From Prorocentrum cordatum (taxonomy: Eukaryota; Sar; Dinophyceae; Prorocentrales; Prorocentraceae): 64,000 nt of DNA. Made by a program: the position numbers and the translations under genes. Shown here in pieces: positions 1 through 9,299 of the stretch. The notes beneath the pieces are model-generated. The model had not been told where the DNA came from and ran no database searches. It worked only from the letters and a program-made list of their open reading frames with translations. Within the stretch, counting starts at the first letter, position 1; the number at the start of each line of letters is the position of its first letter. Location of the stretch: contig CAUYUJ010018550.1 of the NCBI GenBank assembly GCA_963575745.1, forward strand, positions 113,305-177,304, in the 5' to 3' direction.

Positions 1-1350
1 GAATGTCTCAAGCGAGGGCGCCGGTTTGGGATTCGTCGGCGGATCCACCGGATCCAGCGGATCTGTCCGGAAACGGTGCCGGAGGCCGCTCTGGGCTCCT
101 CTGGGCACCTCCCCCGGGGCCGGTTTTGTGAGGATGTCTCAAGCGAGGGCGCCGGTTTGGGATTCGTCGGCGGATCCACCGGATCCACCGGATCTGTCCG
201 GAAACGGTGCCGGAGGCCGCTCTGGGCTCCTCTGGGCACCTCCCCCGGGGCCGGTTTTGTGAGGATGTCTCAAGCGAGGGCGCCGGTTTGGGATTCGTCA
301 CCGGATCCAGCGGATCCAGCGGATCCACCGGATCTGTCCGGAAACGGTGCCGGAGGCCGCTCTGGGCTCCTCTGGGCACCTCCCCCGGGGCCGGTTTTGT
401 GAGGATGTCTCAAGCGAGGGCGCCGGTTTGGGATTCGTCGGCGGATCCACCGGATCTGTCCGGAAACGGTGCCGGAGGCCGCTCTGGGCTCCTCTGGGCA
501 CCTCCCCCGGGGCAGGTTTTGTGAGGATGTCTCAAGCGAGGGCGCCGGTTTGGGATTCGTCACCGGATCCACCGGATCTGTCCGGAAACGGTGCCGGAGG
601 CCGCTCTGGGCTCCTCTGGGCACCTCCCCCGGGGCCGGTTTTGTGGGGATGTCTCAAGCGAGGGCGCCGGTTTGGGATTCGTCCGCGGATCACCGGGGAT
701 CCAGGCGGATCTGTCCGGGAAACGGTGCCGGTTGGCCGCTACTTTCTTTTTTTTTCCTTTTTTTTGTTTTTTTTTTGCTCTTTTTTGTTTTTCTTTTTCT
801 ATTTTTTTTTATTTCATGTTTTCATTTTTTTTTTCTTTTCCTTATTTTCTGGATTTTTTTATTTTCTGCTGGGCTCATCTGGGCAAATCCCCCGGGGGCC
901 CGGTTTTGTGAGGATGTCTCAGCGAAGCGCCGGTTTGGATTCGTCGGCGGATCCACCGGATCCAGCGGATCGTCCGGAAACGGTGCCGCAGCCGCTCTTT
1001 TGTTCTTACTATTTTTTTTTTTTTTATTTTTTTTTTCTGGGTTTTTTTTTTTCCTCTGGGCACCTCCCCCGGGGCCGGTTTTGTGAGCATGTCTCAAGCG
1101 AGGGCGCCGGTTTGGGATTCGTCGGCGGATCCAGCGGATCTGTCCGGAAACGGTGCCGGAGGCCGCTCTGGGCTCCTCTGGGCACCTCCCCGGGGCCGGT
1201 TTTGTGAGGATGTCTCAAGCGAGGGCGCCGGTTTGGGATTCGTCGGCGGATCCACCTGATCCACCGGATCTGTGCGGAAACGGTGCCGGAGGCCGCTCTG
1301 GGCTCCTCTGGGCACCTCCCCCGGGGCCGGTTTTGTGAGGATGTCTCGAG
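1..1350. repeat. Satellite array, block 1 (131-bp class)
   Basis: About ten tandem copies whose ATGTCTCAAGCGAGGGCG core starts near 3, 134, 265, 405, 527, 649, 912, 1089, 1209 and 1340. Unit length steps by 9 bp (122, 131, 140) because each unit holds one to three copies of a 9-bp sub-repeat, GGATCCACC or GGATCCAGC. T-rich runs interrupt it at about 738-870 and 998-1052. The open frames on both strands repeat with the unit and are not genes. Confidence 0.95.
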
Positions 1351-1365
1351 CCATGAGGTTCAAAA

Positions 1366-1452
1366 GGTCTGTTCTTTTTTATTTTTTTCTTTTTTTTTTC
1401 TCTTTTTTTTTTATTTCTTATCTCTTATTTTTTTTCTTTTTGCTTTTTTTTC

Positions 1453-1483
<31 letters not shown>

Positions 1484-1575
1484 ATTTCCTCTCTTTTTTT
1501 TTATCTTCTTTTTTTTTTTATTTTTTTTTTTTATTTTCTTCTCTGTTTTGCTTCTTATGTTGTTTTTTTGGTTAT
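1366..1575. repeat. T-rich low-complexity tract
   Basis: Almost pure T with scattered C, A and G, immediately inside the left end of element 1. Similar T runs interrupt the satellite at 738-870 and 998-1052. Confidence 0.9.
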
Positions 1576-1580
1576 ATTAT

Positions 1581-1776
1581 CTTGTGTGTCCGTGGACAAC
1601 GTGTGTCCACGGACCAATGATCATCTTTGAAAACTGGTTCAGGGACGCATGTTTTGTCCAGGGACGAGTATACATGTCCCTGGACAAGTGCACATGTGTC
1701 CAGGGACAAGTATACTTGTCCACGGCCAAGCCTCTGTCCAGGGACAAGTGTGCGTCCGTGGACAACAACGACTGAC
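1581..1776. repeat. Subterminal cluster of GTCCNNGGAC palindromes
   Basis: At least eight copies of GTCCAGGGAC, GTCCCTGGAC, GTCCACGGAC or GTCCGTGGAC, several followed by AAGTATAC. Because the motif is palindromic it reads on both strands. A second, sparser cluster lies at 14903-15003 at the other end of element 1, a layout expected for subterminal transposase-binding repeats. The function is inferred. Confidence 0.65.
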
Positions 1777-1786
1777 GCGTCAGAGT

Positions 1787-1850
1787 GAGGGGGCCGAACG
1801 GTCATTCACTGTCCCTGGGTGCGTGGCTGAAGTGGAGTTCCGCGGTGCGG

Positions 1851-1886
<36 letters not shown>

Positions 1887-2672
1887 GCTTGTTGTTGTTT
1901 GTCGTCGTCCCCCCCCCCCCAGACCGACCCGCGACCCACCCCGCGACCGACCCGCGACCCAACCCGCGACCCACCCCGCGACCCACCCGCGACCCACCCG
2001 CGACCGACCCACGATCCACCCCGCGACCCATCCCCGACCCACCCCGCGACCCACACCGCGACCACCCGCGACCCACCCCGCGACCCACCGCGCCTCGAGT
2101 GTTCTTAGGGGGGCCGTTGGTGCCCATGATTGTTTGGTGTGTTCATCCGTGATGTATGCGTATAAGTATATGCGTATGCTGCGCTGTGCGGATACGCATG
2201 TATGTATACGTGATATAACTTTCATCAGTACAACAGTTTACATCGGTGATCATATGCACAAGAATGTATATGCATCCGCATATACATGTTGGCTTAGATA
2301 TTTATATATGCCTATGTATGTATGCATGTATGTATATAGTTGTGTGCACGACCCGTGTACACATGCATTGTCGTTAACATCGTCGTAATCGACATCATGG
2401 CGTAGGGAGTGTCTCGAAAACCTGGTCGTTTTTTTTTGACGGCGTCTCGAAATAGACGCCCCTGGTGTCGGGGGGGAGGGGTGGGTGGGGGGGGGGGGTG
2501 TCTCGTTTTCTTGGTCCGCATTTTTAGGGGTGTGGAAATCGAGACGCCTGATTTCAAGAGTTTCGTTGGCCTCACGAATATGTTCGAAACGCAGAAGATC
2601 TCGACACCAAGCCACCCGCCCGCCCCGCAAGTGCGGGCGCCCCTCACTCTTATCCGCAACTGCGGGCGCATA
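1787..2672. repeat. Left 0.9-kb inverted arm of element 1
   Basis: In order: a unique edge (CAGAGTGAGGGGGCCGAACG), (TTG)n at 1853-1907, a C run, a CGACCCACCCG minisatellite to about 2095, an AT-rich TATG-bearing part, and a GTCTCGAAAACC segment ending in CCGCAACTGCGGGCGCAT. The reverse complement of this order is found at 13548-14463, and a rearranged third copy at 38385-39918. No coding sequence is supported. Confidence 0.85.
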
Positions 2673-2709
2673 CATCGAAATTACGCTGCGACCGCAGCAG
2701 AAGAAATTG

Positions 2710-2739
2710 CAGGAGGCCGCTCTAGTTGAAGAGGCCTCC
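2710..2739. repeat. AGGAGGCC hairpin
   Basis: Stem AGGAGGCC (2710-2717) and GGCCTCCT (2732-2739), followed by a T run. It lies just beyond the 3' end of the minus-strand large protein. First of eight hairpins with this stem in element 1. Confidence 0.8.
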
Positions 2740-2757
2740 TTTTTTTTTTTTTGTTTT

Positions 2758-3575
2758 TCATTGCACACACATCACTGCTTCCATACGGAAGCGGCTCAAT
2801 GTGCTATATGAAACGACAGAGACGTTGGCGGGCGCGCCACGGGAGGTTGCAATCCTTGACGCGACCCCTCCCCAATCTTCATCCCGGTATGTCCAACATG
2901 TGTCTGGGCGCTGGTCGCCGCGACACACCTCAAGCATCAAATGGAGCTTGGGTTTAATCCGGAAAATATCTTCCATCCTATCTTCGAGGCCTCCATACAG
3001 CAGGGCGAATTTCATCGAACTCTCGCGTAAAACAGCACCGCTGCCATCATGCCAAGGATGCATTGCTTCGTAGCATGCATCCAAATGCTCGGCCGCTTTC
3101 AAAATTGTGTTGTCGATGGCATCTGCAGGGTCTAAATATTCGCGCGAAACTTCGAGAATCCATGGAACCATGCGGCGCATCGGCGCAGCCATGCATTTCA
3201 TTTTTGCCCAAGTGGAGGACGTTCGCTTGATGACAGTCTCAGACAGAACGTGCAGGCGATCTGAAATGTCATGTTGATCATATCATTTTTGAAGTTTGTC
3301 GTTCAATCGGCGCACCTGCTCTTTTCTATTTGAGCCTGGTGCTTTGCCTTTCACCAACATGTACTGCAAGGCTTGTCCCCCGAAGTCTGCCGCCGCTCCC
3401 ATATCGATGGCGTGTAGCCAGTCTACTTTGCAAATGTTGGGCGACCGGACGTATGGGCAAGAAAGCAAGGGCGACACGGTGTTTCCAGCCGAAAGAATTG
3501 ACCCAATCAAACTCGAGAAAGTCCGACGAGTCGAGCGCCACCTCGCCGAGTTTCCCGCATCCTTCACCTGTAGGC
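2758..3575 (-). CDS. Large dinoflagellate transposon-like protein, middle and C-terminal part (in-frame TGA)
   Basis: Reading leftwards from 3575, the frame encodes VDWLHAIDMGAAADFGGQ, then a charged helical stretch, then IKPKLHLMLEVC and TCWTYRDEDWGGVAS near the C-terminus. I recall this order (DWLHxxDxGxxxD, KPKLH, WTYRDEDxGG) from a very abundant family in predicted Symbiodinium-type proteomes; its biochemical role is unknown to me, and a nuclease or transposase role is only a guess from the conserved acidic residues. One TGA at 3283-3285 interrupts an otherwise continuous frame where I expect an aromatic residue (RRLNDKLQK then stop then YDQHDISDRL). The upstream part of the protein is 3851-4744, separated by a purine-rich interval that is probably an intron. 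It ends close to the hairpin at 2710-2739. Confidence 0.7.
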
Positions 3576-3850
3576 GGACAGCAAAACGCAAAAAACATCC
3601 CTCCTTGTCCTCCTCCTCTTCCTCCTCCGCCCCTTCCTCTTCCTCCTCCGCCTCCTCCTCCTCCTCCTCCTCCTCCCTCTTCCTCCTGCTCCTCCTCCTC
3701 CTCCTCCTCTTCCCTCCTCCTCCCTCCCCCCCTTCCTCTTCCTCCTCGAATTCCGCCCCCTTCTCCTCCCCCCCCCTGATCCTCCTCATCCTCCGCCTCC
3801 TCCTTCCCACGTGTGTCATTGTTATCAACTGGCTGTGGCATTTGTGTAGT
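3576..3850 (-). other. Probable intron with GGA/GAG purine tract
   Basis: Read on the gene strand this is mostly GAGGAGG runs (3600-3780), giving poly-Glu and poly-Gly if translated. The conserved protein stops being recognisable at its left edge and resumes in another frame at its right edge. I could not fix splice sites. Confidence 0.5.
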
Positions 3851-4744
3851 GGGACAGATTTTTTCCACACCCTGAACCTCGGAATAACGGCAATCACACA
3901 TCCAACATATAGGTGAATCAGCAGCTTGGCCCCAGCCAGGAAAACATAACGTTTCCTTGAAACTCTTCCAATCTCCGCGGACCTGCGATAAACATGCTTT
4001 TGGTAAGCGCCGCCCAGATGTAGCATTTTTTTGGCGTTTCTCTGTCTTTCCGATCGGCTGCCCGTCGTGTCGTTTGTCTGGCCATCGGCCGGAAGCGAGG
4101 ACTTCAAAACTCCAGCGCACAACTTCCATAATGGCGTCCCAAGTTCCTTTTGCAAAGCAACTTTTTTTCATGCACGTAATTGGGCACCGCAAACTGGAGA
4201 AGCGGCCGACAATGCCAGGAAATGGTAAACACACAACTTCGATTGATTCATTTCTTTTTGCTGACTGGACAGGCACGCCGTCGCTCCAGAGCCCAAGCGG
4301 CGCAAGAGGGCATCCAGCTTCCTCCTCAGCTGCCCCGTGATCTCGCCTCGACAACTCGTCTAAACCATCCTTGCTGTACAAGGCCGCCTCGCTACCGAAA
4401 TCGTGCAGCGTAGCGAAAATTTCATGCGGAAGAAGAATATGCAGCGGTTTGTTCTCGACCCTCTGGCGGGTGGCGTTCCAAGTGGGTACGGTCGCAGAAT
4501 ACAGAGACGGCCACTTCGAATTTTTAAGATAACTCCTCCTCATATCTCGGGACCAGTTCCCAAGAAATTTCTTCGCCTTGAAGCCATTTACACCGCATCT
4601 GCCTAAATTATGCGATAATCTGCCGACTCTGTATGCGGGGAGCATATTCTCAGCATACATATCTCGCACGTCATGGCCAATGCATTTCGCAGGGTCACCA
4701 TCCAAGTCAGCATCTGCTGGCCTCCGCTTTTTTCCTTTCAACAT
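3851..4744 (-). CDS. Large dinoflagellate transposon-like protein, N-terminal part
   Basis: ATG at 4744 opens MLKGKKRRPADADLDGD and runs about 298 codons before a purine-rich interval. Recognisable blocks in order: HDVRDMYAENMLPAYRV, a basic WSRDMRRSYLKNSKWP stretch, LLPHEIFATLHDFG, APLGLWSDGVPVQSAK, VVCLPFPGIVGRFS, a TWDAIMEVVRWSFEVL helix, and FPGWGQAADSPICWMCD with a CxxC pair. These blocks and their order match what I recall of the abundant LGLWxDGV family in dinoflagellates. It belongs with 2758-3575 as one protein of more than 550 residues. The corresponding protein in element 2 (26668-29305) carries a different subfamily of the same general type. Function is not established; a transposition role is inferred from copy number and setting. 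Confidence 0.75.
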
Positions 4745-5177
4745 TAGGTTGAACGCTCAAGAGGCCGCTGGCAACTCGAACGGGAAAGGCTGCGATGTGA
4801 CAAAAAATACGCTTGGACTGCTTGGGAAGAGATTGCCATCTGAGCGCACTTGGGAACATATATACCTCTAGGGCGTGCACGCAACAAAGTATCGCGCCAA
4901 GAGGCCTCCTTAGCACTTCACAGGAGGCCTCCTGTTCAAACCAGCATCAAGAATGCGCACAAAGGACAATGGATAATGAGGATGCTCAGGAGGGGGACGA
5001 GGAGGAGTGGGGGGAGGAGGGGAAATACTCGGAGGCAGGGGCCGACGCGGTGGAGGACCGAACCCCAGAAAGGGTTTCTGCTTCCTCTGGAAGAGGCGTC
5101 TCTGGTGCTCCACGGGCGCGTGCCCAAGCAAATGTGCCCGGAATGGACACATGCATGATATGGAAATATGAACGTGC
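4745..5177. other. Interval between large protein and coiled-coil protein
   Basis: No conserved coding sequence seen. It holds one AGGAGGCC hairpin (4900-4933) and a GGA-rich purine patch at about 4980-5025. Confidence 0.6.
4900..4933. repeat. AGGAGGCC hairpin
   Basis: GAGGCCTCCT at 4901-4910 pairs with AGGAGGCCTC at 4922-4931 across an 11-nt loop. Same stem family as the other element 1 hairpins. Confidence 0.8.
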
Positions 5178-5495
5178 TTAGGCCTTCAATAGCTGCTCCC
5201 ACTGCTTCTTGGCCTTCTTCACAGCCGCAAGATGGTCATCCGCTGTCGTGCGAATCCTCTTCATGTCCTGAAGGCTCACATCTGCGTTGTCCTCCCATAC
5301 CGCCAAGGTCGCCTCTGCCTGCGTCAAAAACTCCGTGAGCGTGCTTTTCTGCTGGATGATTTTGTCCACCTCTGTATTGTAAACGGGTTTGCTCTGGGCC
5401 TTGGTCTTGAGCTTCGCCTCGATCGCAAACAGAGCCGGGGGCAACGCGTGCAGCGACTTCAGAATGGCCCTGCGGAAACCGTGCTCCGAAGCCAC
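5178..5495 (-). CDS. Coiled-coil C-terminal exon of CxxC/DPKKRE protein
   Basis: The frame runs HGFRRAILKSLHALPPALF through a KLKTKAQSKPVYNTEVDK stretch to VWEDNADVSLQDMKRI and ends QWEQLLKA with a TAA at 5178. It is rich in Lys, Glu, Ala and Leu with heptad-like spacing, so a coiled coil is likely. I recall the same ending, a helical segment closing a protein that contains a DPxKRE block, in dinoflagellate predicted proteins. It follows 5556-5868 across a short interval starting with GTGGTGG, a plausible GT donor. It is one exon of the minus-strand gene set of element 1, not a complete gene. The true first codon is set by a splice acceptor I could not place exactly. Confidence 0.6.
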   Translation of the reverse strand: MASEHGFRRAILKSLHALPPALFAIEAKLKTKAQSKPVYNTEVDKIIQQKSTLTEFLTQAEATLAVWEDNADVSLQDMKRIRTTADDHLAAVKKAKKQWEQLLKA

Positions 5496-5555
5496 GGCAA
5501 TGACACAGCCCCTCGCCCTCCCCCTCCTCTCTGCTAACCCCCATCCCTCCACCAC

Positions 5556-5868
5556 CAGAATTCCCAGTTGGCCATTGTCGTGGTTTCAAGAGCTTCGCTC
5601 CTGAGCTGCTTCGCCTCCTCGGCCTCCTCGGCGTTCTTGGTCTCCTCCTTCACGCCGTCCTTCAGGGCCTGCACGCCCATTCGGTCAGCAATGCTCGAGA
5701 CGGTCTTGTCCTTCACATCGGCGGTTGCTCTCCATGCCTTGCTGTGGATCTCGGCGCTGGAACTCTCCCGAGAGGTCTCGTACCAGTAGCGCTCTGTCAA
5801 AAGCGGGTTCTCCTCTTCCGTGAAAGGGAAATCATCCGGATTGATGCCTTGTTCCGCGATGCATGCAA
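5556..5868 (-). CDS. Exon: acidic/helical segment (TERYWYETS)
   Basis: On the minus strand the frame reads EQGINPDDFPFTEEENPLL, then TERYWYETSRESSSAEIHSK, then a long charged helix with VKEETKNAEEAEEAKQL, ending MANWEFW before a GTGGTGG that could be a donor. No stop falls inside about 100 codons. It is hydrophilic, without signal peptide or membrane segment, and probably nuclear or cytosolic. It sits between 5988-6131 and 5178-5495 with the same orientation, and the three together resemble the central part of a dinoflagellate protein family with a DPxKRE block followed by an acidic FxEEEN region. No enzymatic motif is visible. Exon limits are approximate. Confidence 0.55.
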
Positions 5869-5987
5869 CCTGGGTTCACGGGGGCACTCTGTCTCCGACT
5901 CGCACGCACAAAAACAAATGGGCTTGGCACAGAAGTGGCGCAGCGAGCTCGCGAGACGAAGTGCCTGTGCGAAACCAGATTTGGATG

Positions 5988-6131
5988 CCTGCGGCGCCGT
6001 GTTTCTTGTAAGAGTGATTAATGACGTCATCAGCCATTTGAGCCATATTCTTCCTGGTAGTGGGGTTCACGAGGTCAGACGCGCTCGGCGTGATGTTGTT
6101 GAAACCGAGAATCTGCAGCCTGACACAGAAA
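5988..6131 (-). CDS. Exon: LGFNNITPSASDLVNP segment
   Basis: The minus-strand frame reads LQILGFNNITPSASDLVNP, TTRKNMAQMADDVINHSY and KKHGAAGIQIW, about 45 residues of clearly protein-like composition in a region otherwise poor in coding signal. A CTGCAG just upstream fits a 3' splice site. It follows 6289-6560 across an interval holding an AGGAGGCC-type hairpin and a short (AC)n run, and precedes 5556-5868. The three exons together match the order YEKNGKD, IxxxGxxxxE, FxEEEN that I recall from multi-exon dinoflagellate genes of transposon origin. Function unknown. Confidence 0.5.
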
Positions 6132-6154
6132 ATCCGTAGTTCACTTGCACATGG

Positions 6155-6180
6155 GGCGGCCTCCTTTGAAGGAGGCCGCC
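6155..6180. repeat. GGCGGCCTCC hairpin inside a probable intron
   Basis: Perfect 10-bp stem, GGCGGCCTCC at 6155-6164 and GGAGGCCGCC at 6171-6180, with a 6-nt loop. It lies between two exons of the minus-strand gene, so it is probably intronic. Confidence 0.85.
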
Positions 6181-6288
6181 CTGAACAAACGGATGAGGTA
6201 AATAACACACACACACACACACATGGGGCACGATATGCACGCCACAACGGAAATCGAGGCCTTGTCCACCACCCGTCCTTCTGGATGT

Positions 6289-6560
6289 TCACCTCCTTGT
6301 CTCTCTTGTCCATGCCCTCTGTGTAATCACTGGTCCAAGACAAGTTGTCCTTGCCGTTCTTCTCATATTTGAGCAAGAATTTCTGCCGGGCGTCTTTCGT
6401 AGAGCACAACCCCCATTGGTCGAGCGTTTTTTTCGCCTCCTCCCGTTTCTTTGGATCTGAATGGTGATCCCTCCTGTAGGCAAGCATGTTTTCCATCCTC
6501 TTCTTGCTTTTGGTATAATCGGCGAGATCTTCCAAAAGCTCCTCATCATCTTGGCTGCCG
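6289..6560 (-). CDS. Exon: DPKKRE block protein
   Basis: From about 6560 the minus-strand frame reads DDEELLEDLADYTKSKKR, MENMLAYRRDHHSDPKKRE, then FLLKYEKNGKDNLSWTSDYT and KEVNIQKDGWW before a GGTGG that could be a donor. The KRxxM, DPKKRE and FLxxYEKNGKD elements are the best conserved part of a dinoflagellate family I know only as predicted proteins, where a zinc-binding segment precedes and a coiled coil follows. The segment is hydrophilic and strongly helical. No catalytic motif is recognised. It lies upstream of 5988-6131 in the same gene set; its start here is an exon edge, not an initiation codon. Confidence 0.65.
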
Positions 6561-6649
6561 GGGCGCGCTGCCTGGCCAGGTCGCAGGCATCACTCCCACT
6601 CATACTCCCTAATTATTGTTACTCCTACTCCTACTCCCTATCCTACTCC

Positions 6650-6905
6650 TACGCCTCCTGCTCCATCATCTCCATACGCCTGCGTTTACCTACGGGGAGT
6701 TTCATTACCCACCGAATTGCCTCAGCTGCGCCCTCGAGGACAGGCTGGGCCAGGCGTCCCCCGCGACCATCGGCATTCCCACTGGATGATCCAGCAGCGC
6801 CTCTGGCAACGCAACTCGAAAAACTGCACGCAAGGACCGATGTTTTATCATGCTGGCTCCTAACAAATTCACGCGCGCAATGTGCACAACGATCTCGTCT
6901 CACAA
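6650..6905 (-). CDS. Exon with CxxC and CxxxxxC pairs
   Basis: The minus-strand frame contains RDRCAHCAREFVRSQHD, then SVLACSFSSCVARGAAG and a basic LPVGKRRRMEMMEQEA end. The CAHC pair followed by CSFSSC about 23 residues later suggests a small zinc-binding fold. Position fits the zinc-binding part that precedes the DPKKRE block (6289-6560) in the same gene set, and the equivalent in element 2 is the CNRC/CDAC pair at 23.7 kb. Composition is otherwise unremarkable and the edges are uncertain. A chance open frame cannot be excluded, though the cysteine spacing and neighbours argue for a real exon. Confidence 0.4.
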
Positions 6906-6968
6906 CATGACAAAACAACTGATGCACGTGCAAGCGCCTGGTTCCACCTTCGGTGCTGCCGGCCTCGT

Positions 6969-7118
6969 TTAGCTTGGCGCCCGCTGGCGTTTTGGGGAGC
7001 GGGAGCGTTGTGCGGGAGGCTTGGCCGCGGCTTTCTTGGCTGCAGGCTTCTTCGGCACCCCGCGCGCGGGCATGAAGTGCCACAGCGCGATGAGCAGCCA
7101 AACAAACAGCGCTGTCAT
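6969..7118 (-). CDS. Short protein: hydrophobic helix plus lysine/proline/alanine tail
   Basis: ATG at 7118 and TAA at 6969 bound 49 codons. Residues 1-13 (MTALFVWLLIALW) form a hydrophobic segment that could be a signal anchor; after HFMPARG the rest is a KKPAAKKAAAKPPAQ and RSRSPKRQRAPS basic tail with an RSRSPKR element. Such a combination could be a tiny membrane-anchored basic protein or a leader exon spliced to 6650-6905. The K/P/A tail resembles the KRPAA and KKTTPP stretches found elsewhere in these gene sets. I do not recognise a homologue. It lies in the same orientation as its neighbours and is not preceded by a recognisable promoter. Confidence 0.35.
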   Translation of the reverse strand: MTALFVWLLIALWHFMPARGVPKKPAAKKAAAKPPAQRSRSPKRQRAPS

Positions 7119-7277
7119 GGCTGCAACAGAACCTCTGGCCTTGAATGGAATCGAGAACAGCAAAAGAAGTTCACGCCTAGAGCCACTTGAGCTGCAATGC
7201 GTATTCACAAACCATCAGCTTGCACCGAATACAATGAATATGGAATGACGGCGCTTCACGCGACACACATGTCGAAA

Positions 7278-7560
7278 CTACAACTGCAACGGTCTGTCTT
7301 GACACATAATCGTGCGATGGTGTTTGTCTCGCGCATGGTCCTCCTCCTTTTCCTCCTCCTCCTCCTCCTCCTCCCCCTCCTTTTCCTCCTCCTCCTCCTC
7401 CCCCTCCCTGGCACGCGCCCCTATGGCCTTTTCGGCCTCTGGCGGAAATGGCCCGCCAGATTTTGCTTGCCAGCCGACTTTTGGCTTTTGCTGCTCTGTG
7501 GCGCTGCGCTCTGTTGCCATATAAGTTGCGCTCCCGCTGAAACGCGGCGCAGATTTTTCG
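7278..7560 (-). CDS. Possible exon with acidic tail
   Basis: The minus-strand frame reads ATYMATERSATEQQKPKVG, WQAKSGGPFPPEAEKAIGA, then a poly-Glu run made by (CTC)n at about 7338-7410, and ends with TIMCQDRPLQL at a stop near 7278. The first 40 residues look protein-like; the Glu run may instead be intronic purine sequence of the kind seen elsewhere in the element. No domain is recognised. It lies between the zinc-like exon and the Gln-rich exon of the same gene set. Low confidence in both edges. Confidence 0.35.
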
Positions 7561-7865
7561 CTCGCCTGGAGCCTCCTGGGGCCCTGAAGCCTCGTAGGGC
7601 TCTGCTGGGGCTCCTCCTGAGGCCTCCTGGGGCCTCCTGACGCCTCCAGGGGCCTCTTGTGCTCTTCTGGCGTGTCCTCGCGTGTCCTGGCGTTCCTGGG
7701 GCCTCGTGGGGCTTCCTGGGGCCTCCGGAGGCCTTCGGAACCTCCTGGGGCCCCGTGGGGTTTTCTGAAACATCTTGGGGCCTCCGGGGGTTTCCTGGGG
7801 CCTCGATTTCCTGGCGCCTCCTGGGGGGCGCTCCTGACGCCTCCTAAGGCTTCCTCAGGCCTCCC
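7561..7865. repeat. CCTCCTGGGGCCT degenerate array
   Basis: Roughly twenty imperfect copies of a 9- to 12-bp unit such as CCTCCTGGGGCCT. It resembles, but is not identical to, the CTTGGGGCC arrays at 31.6, 34.4, 56.6 and 59.9 kb. The open frames across it are repeat artefacts. Confidence 0.85.
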
Positions 7866-7918
7866 GTGGACATGTCTCGCGAAGCATCTTGAGACCTTCC
7901 CGAGCGAACAAGAAATTA

Positions 7919-7947
7919 GGATGCCTCCTTCCCTGCAGGAGGCATCC
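7919..7947. repeat. GGATGCCTCC hairpin
   Basis: GGATGCCTCC (7919-7928) pairs with GGAGGCATCC (7938-7947). Both arms carry the AT variant of the usual GGCC, so the stem is preserved by matching changes. Confidence 0.8.
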
Positions 7948-8059
7948 TTTTCCAAATGCGCGCGGCGACCATCTGGATGCGCAACGGAAGTTGGGCGAAC
8001 ATCTCGACATGCATGCGGCATGGGCTGGAAATGTTGAACGATCATATGCCAATTTGTAA

Positions 8060-8159
8060 GGGGTAAAATAATTTACCGGTAAATTTTTTACCCCCTATGT
8101 TCTGTTTGTTTTATTTGTTTGAGAGGGGTAACATTTTTTACCGGTAAGTTTTTTTACCC
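8060..8159. repeat. Pair of TTACCGGTAA palindromes
   Basis: Two related 35-bp palindromes, 8060-8094 and 8125-8159, each GGGGTAA, then TTTACCGGTAA at the centre, then TTTTTACCC, separated by about 30 bp of T-rich sequence. Possible protein-binding or hairpin sites; function unknown. Confidence 0.7.
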
Positions 8160-9299
8160 TCGCGCCCGGTCTGATACGACCAACATGAAGGTCAAACTGC
8201 TCGTGCACAACAACCAAGCATGGCGCGAATGCGAAGACATATGCAGACAATCAAAGGCAACGTGCAGGAAGGCGGCACCAAACATTGCATGCAACAAAGC
8301 ACGCACGTCAATGCCACGCAACATTTCCAAAGCACAGCAGTACGGCGGTCAAATAAAAATACCCTTGCCCGGAAAGTTGCCGCTCTCGCGGCCGTTGCTA
8401 GCGTTCGCGGCCGAGGCAGGTGGCGACGCAGCATCTGAGAGACGCCGCGCTGCTTCGAGCTGCGCGTGGAGCACCGACGCGTCAAGAGCCTGCAGGCGCC
8501 CCCCTTTACAATTACTCAAGATGAATACTACTCTCCTCTCTCCCCTGAGTACGTCCGGGACGTATGCGCCCCCCGCGGGTCCTGTCTTTTTACACACAGG
8601 ATTCCCCGGAGTTCGGTTTTCGCCTGCGTTTTTTTTCAAAATGCTGCTCTCGCTGAGGCGTTGCCCTCATTTTCGGGCTTCCGCTCGTTCCGAATCGTGT
8701 TCCCGCTGCAGCGCTGGCCTCATTTACAATTACTCAATATGAATACGTACTCCTCTCCTCTCTCCCCTGAGTACGTCCCGCCCCCGCGCGGCCGCCGCCG
8801 CTGCCGCCGCCGTCGCCGCGACGTCGGAGGTCTGCGGCTCCGCGCACCAGGCCTGCGGCCGTCGTCGTCGTCGTCGCCGTCGTCGTCGCCGTCGTCGTCG
8901 TCGTCGCCGTCGCCGTCGTCGTCGTCGCCGCCGTCGTCGTCGTGGTCGTCGTCGTGGTCGTCGTCGTCGTCGTCGTCGTCGTGGTCGTCGTCAGGCGTCG
9001 TCGCGCTTTCGATCGTTCCTAATTCCGTACCCTTTCGGGATCATTGCCGCGCTCGACATCTGACTGTGCGAATAAAGAGGATATCTACGTCATGGTAAGG
9101 GATGGGAGGGAGGGGTTGGACGTCATATATGACGTGAGCACACCTAGCTTGTCCTCCTCCCCCTCCTCCTCCTCCTGCTCCTGCTCCTGACAAGATCCAG
9201 CCCCTCCCCCTTTTTCCTCCTCAGCATCGGTAGTGCGAGGAGGAAGGGGGGGGGGGGGGATCTTGTCAGCTTATTGGAACGTGTATGATTTTGTCCACC
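8160..9299. other. No gene seen; direct repeat and (CGT)n tract
   Basis: Contains a direct repeat of about 55 bp (8506-8560 and 8726-8781, both with TTTACAATTACTCAA), a GCCGCCG/CGTCGT triplet tract (8790-9000), and short (CTC)n and G runs at 9150-9260. Open frames here follow the triplet repeats. Confidence 0.6.

Noticed and set aside
1-1350. Long overlapping open frames on both strands (for example MPEAALGSSGHLPRG...)
   Set aside because: They recur with each satellite unit and change with the 9-bp sub-repeats; no coding signal beyond periodicity.
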